From: Facklamia hominis CCUG 36813
Lineage (GTDB): Bacteria; Bacillota; Bacilli; Lactobacillales; Aerococcaceae
NCBI RefSeq assembly: GCF_000301035.1
Contig: NZ_JH932292.1
Coordinates: 1,524,848 to 1,578,416 of the forward strand
Direction of reading: 5' to 3'
Length of the DNA stretch: 53,569 nt
This document shows positions 50,980 through 53,569 of this stretch, one piece after another (position 1 is the stretch's first letter; every line of letters starts with the position of its first letter). The position numbers and the translations under genes were made by a program. The notes beneath the pieces are model-generated. The model saw only the letters and a list, made by a program, of their open reading frames with translations, did no database searches and was not told where the DNA came from.

Positions 50980-51421
50980 TGGGTATTCAGGCTTTGAAGG
51001 TAGCTATTCTTTCAAATTTTCAATTCTAGTTAAGTAGTCTCCATTTTTTAGAGGTTTGACGATTAAGTTTAATTTAGGGATAATCCCTCACCTATTTTAT
51101 AAAAGTGGAATAGCGGAAGAGTTTACATAAAGGCCTTGATCAATTATACTTAAGGGTAAGTGTAAAAAATGTTTAAGTTATTTTAAAAACAGCAGACCAA
51201 CTAGATAATTGAACGATGGAAACAATTAATCGATAAGCTTATTCGATCAATTAAATTATAACTATCATTGGATTGTCAACATCTATTTGTACAATCTAAA
51301 ATCGAACGTAGTAATTTAAGAATAACCAATAACTGATAGCTGATCCTAAATGTCTATATTCAACTGGTGATATGAAGTTTTTTATTATACTGACTACAGA
51401 ACGAGAAAGGAGACTATATCA
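50980..51421. other. AT-rich intergenic region upstream of the TraX-like gene
   Basis: No gene or clear promoter pair recognised. AGAAAGGAGACTATATCA at the end is the ribosome binding site of the next gene. Confidence 0.4.
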
Positions 51422-52195
51422 ATGTCTGTTCAAAATAATAAACGATATCAATTTAACCAATTTCAAATTAAGCTGTTTATGGCAATGCTTATGGTATTAG
51501 ATCATTTGCCACATATTCCAGGACTGGTGCCACCTTTATTGGTAGGTATATTCCATGCAGTAACACGTTGCGTGGCGGTATGGTTTGCATTTAATGCTGT
51601 AGAAGGTTTTCTGCATACAAGGAGTCAGATTCAATACAATCTGAGATTGTTTGGCTGGGCTGTATTTATGGCTGCTGGAAACAGTTTGATGGAAGTATTA
51701 TTAAGAAGCAAAGATATTCATATTGATAATAATATCTTTTTGACACTGGCACTGGGTGTATTGATTCTGAATATAAATGCGGATTCCAAAAAGTGGTTCG
51801 TAAAAAATAGCTTAACAAGAGTGCTTCAAGTGTTGTTGGAAATTGGTGTATTTATTGTAGGATTCATATTTGCCGAAGGTGGTAATATTGTAATTCCATT
51901 TATGCTTATTACATATTTGTTTAGAGGATCACCTAAAAAGCGAAATTTGATATATATTATATATGCAGTAATTCTTGCAGCGTTGTCTATAAGTGATATA
52001 TTCAATTATGAGGATCCAATGATTGCTTTGGATATGATGTTATATAATTCGGACTGGTTATTTATTACAGTTCTTCCATTTATGTATCTTTACAATGGGG
52101 AACGAGGCAAAAATAACAAATTTACAAAATATTTCTTTTATATTTTTTATCCTGCCCATTTGTGGATTATTGCGATCATAAGCTATTTTGCATAA
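51422..52195 (+). CDS. traX: TraX-family membrane protein
   Basis: This 257-residue protein has about seven hydrophobic segments and the TraX pattern MLMVLDHLPHIPG near the start and TKYFFYIFYPAHLWIIAII at the end. TraX acetylates pilin in F plasmids. In Firmicutes, chromosomal TraX-like acyltransferases are common and of unknown target. The gene is more AT-rich than its flanks and is not beside conjugation genes. Confidence 0.88.
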   Translation: MSVQNNKRYQFNQFQIKLFMAMLMVLDHLPHIPGLVPPLLVGIFHAVTRCVAVWFAFNAVEGFLHTRSQIQYNLRLFGWAVFMAAGNSLMEVLLRSKDIHIDNNIFLTLALGVLILNINADSKKWFVKNSLTRVLQVLLEIGVFIVGFIFAEGGNIVIPFMLITYLFRGSPKKRNLIYIIYAVILAALSISDIFNYEDPMIALDMMLYNSDWLFITVLPFMYLYNGERGKNNKFTKYFFYIFYPAHLWIIAIISYFA

Positions 52196-52251
52196 CAACA
52201 ACGGAGGTTTTATAACGTCTATATTGCCAACAAAACATCTCGGCAAGGTAT

Positions 52252-52788
52252 ATGAAGAAGATTCCCTATACCGCTTTAAGCGATATCAATTTCAGCGAGC
52301 GTCGGATCATTCAAAAAGGGCAAATGGGCTTGAAACGTACCTTTACCGAAGTGACGACCCATGCTAATGGGAAAGTAACTCGAAAAGTCTTAGACTATAC
52401 TGCGGATGATCGTCTACCAATCGATGAGATTATCGAAGTGGGAACCAAGTTGGTAAGCCAATCTTCACCATCCCAAGGACAAGCTGGTGATGAGAAGCCA
52501 GTTCAACCAGAACAACCATCCAAGGAAACAAGCCGACCTTCTCCAGGACAAGCTCAAGACCAACCAAAGGAAAGCAATAAAGCTTCTCAAGGACAGGCTC
52601 AAAGCCGTCCAGCGGACAAAGGGGCGCTAGCTCCTGCTAAACCTCAAGTAGCGGTGTTGCCTCAAACGGGCGAAAGTGATCCTAGCTTGATTTTTGGGAT
52701 GGCAGCCTTATCGATTCTTGCCAGTGTTGGATTAGTTAAGCCTCGCTCTAAGGTCAATAAGCGATTAAATAGGCAGATCGGCCTTTAG
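52252..52788 (+). pseudogene. Orphan C-terminal part of an LPxTG surface protein (G5 domain)
   Basis: The 178 codons encode a G5-like segment (KKIPYTALSDINFSERRI, IQKGQMGLKRTFTEV), a Pro/Gln/Lys-rich wall-spanning stretch (GQAQDQPKESNKASQGQAQ) and a sortase signal LPQTGES followed by a hydrophobic helix and KPRSKVNKR. There is no signal peptide and only a weak AAGG before the ATG, so it cannot be exported as it stands. It looks like the 3' end of a larger adhesin or protease gene cut off upstream. Confidence 0.8.
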
Positions 52789-52812
52789 AGGCTGATGGAT
52801 AGGAATAAGCAA

Positions 52813-52850
52813 AAGAACTAAGCAACTGGAAGGGGCTTGGTTCTTTTTTT
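52813..52850 (+). terminator. Terminator of the LPxTG gene
   Basis: AAGAACTAAGC pairs with GCTTGGTTCTT (one wobble) and is followed by TTTTT. Confidence 0.8.
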
Positions 52851-52942
52851 GTGGCGTCTATACTTTGTTGGTAATCCCACCCCATAAATCTCCTCATGGC
52901 TTGCCAAGAATCGTGATCGTTAATTGTAACCCTTGGCGTGTT

Positions 52943-53569
52943 GAGAGTACTAAATTAGCTCCGAAATGTAACTCTCATCGCTCTGAGAGTACTAAATTAG
53001 CTCCGAAATGTAACTCTTGTTGTGTTGAGAGTACTAAACTAGCCCTGAATTGTAACTCTCGATGTGCTGAGAGTACCAAATTAGCCTCAAATTGTAACAC
53101 TCGTTGTGTTGAGAGTACTAAACTGGCCCCGAACTGTAACTCTGAGCGCGCTGAGAGTACTAAAATAGCTCCGAATTGTAACACTTGTTGTGTTGAGAGT
53201 ACTAAACTGGCGCTGAATTGTAACCCTCATCGCCCTGAGAGTACCAAATTGGCCCCGAATTGTAACTCTCGTCGTGCTAAGAGTACCAAACTAGCCCCGA
53301 ATTGTAACTCTGATCGTGCTGAGAGTACTAAACTAGCCCCGAATTGTAACTCTGATCGTGCTGAGAGTACTAAATTGGTCCCAAATTGTAACTCTCGTCG
53401 TGCTGAGAGTACTAAATTAGCCCCGAAATGTAACTCTCATCGCTCTGAGAGTACTAAACTGGCCTCGAATTGTAACTCTCGTTGTGCTGAGAGTACTAAA
53501 ATGGGCTCGAACTGTAACTCTTGTTGCCCTGAGAGTACAAAAATGGGCTCGAACTGTAACTCTTGTTGC
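52943..53569 (+). repeat. 42-bp tandem repeat array C (15 copies, runs off the window)
   Basis: Fifteen units begin with GAGAGTAC from 52943 to 53531, each exactly 42 bp apart, with the same consensus and orientation as array B. A half unit (TTGTAACCCTTGGCGTGTT) precedes the first full copy. Variable segments include CATCGCTCT, GATCGTGCT and CGTCGTGCT. The array is cut by the window end. Confidence 0.9.

Noticed and set aside
51422-52195. Conjugative element marked by the TraX-like gene
   Set aside because: No relaxase, coupling protein or pilus genes are near; TraX-like proteins are common as chromosomal acyltransferase-like genes in Firmicutes.

Overview
The window looks like a chromosome segment of a low-GC Gram-positive bacterium. 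Ribosome binding sites are strong AGGAGG types, there is an LPxTG wall-anchor tail, and the transporters are of Firmicutes type. The mix of a HgdC/HgdB-like operon, Met-type ABC cassettes and a holin/amidase/sigma-factor cassette points to Lactobacillales, perhaps an Aerococcaceae member (Aerococcus or Facklamia-like). The genus is inference only.

Layout. (1) 1-6.2 kb: the end of a 42-bp repeat array, then an operon for a DUF59/MIP18 protein, a BadF/HgdC-type ATPase activator, two 2-hydroxyacyl-CoA-dehydratase/double-cubane-type subunits and a DUF3343 protein. A cysteine synthase and a Cys/Met PLP enzyme follow. (2) 6.2-35.7 kb: a visibly more AT-rich island devoted mostly to sulfur-compound acquisition. 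It holds two acyl-CoA-dehydrogenase-like flavoproteins, each with a signal-less periplasmic-binding-protein-fold protein and an ABC transporter (one SsuABC/TauABC-like, one MetNIQ-like). It also holds a second MetNIQ-like set with a YnjE-like three-domain rhodanese, two nearly identical OsmC proteins, a polar amino acid/cystine-type ABC transporter with two tandem rhodaneses, and an SHMT-like enzyme with an alpha/beta hydrolase, an AGCS symporter and a cupin-histidine kinase/AraC-type response regulator. A YefM-YoeB toxin-antitoxin pair and several gene relics sit inside the island. (3) 35.7-39.4 kb: OppA and a dicarboxylate/amino acid symporter. (4) 39.6-44.1 kb: a compact phage-derived cassette (XRE regulator, DnaD-like protein, sigma factor, DUF1659, DUF2922, membrane coiled-coil protein, holin, endolysin) with no virion or integrase genes. 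(5) 44.4-45.5 kb: 20 perfectly spaced 42-bp repeats abutting a transporter gene relic. (6) 45.7-50.9 kb: a giant FtsX-type ABC exporter and its ATPase, divergent from a TetR-type regulator, with a shared palindromic operator. (7) 51.4-53.6 kb: a TraX-like membrane protein, an orphan G5/LPxTG surface-protein tail and a third 42-bp repeat array that runs off the window.

How it fits together. The recurring theme is import of sulfur-containing small molecules (SsuABC-, MetNIQ- and Tcy-like transporters), their processing by flavoproteins and PBP-fold proteins, and handling of the released sulfur by rhodaneses and OsmC proteins. Cysteine synthase and the Cys/Met PLP enzyme next door would use that sulfur. 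The most interesting candidates are the DszC-like plus DszB-fold pairing repeated twice with different transporters, the HgdC/HgdB-like operon tied to cysteine genes, the 42-bp arrays whose period equals four DNA turns, and the sigma-factor/holin/lysin cassette. All six ABC solute-binding proteins lack a lipobox cysteine, which is unusual for a Gram-positive organism.
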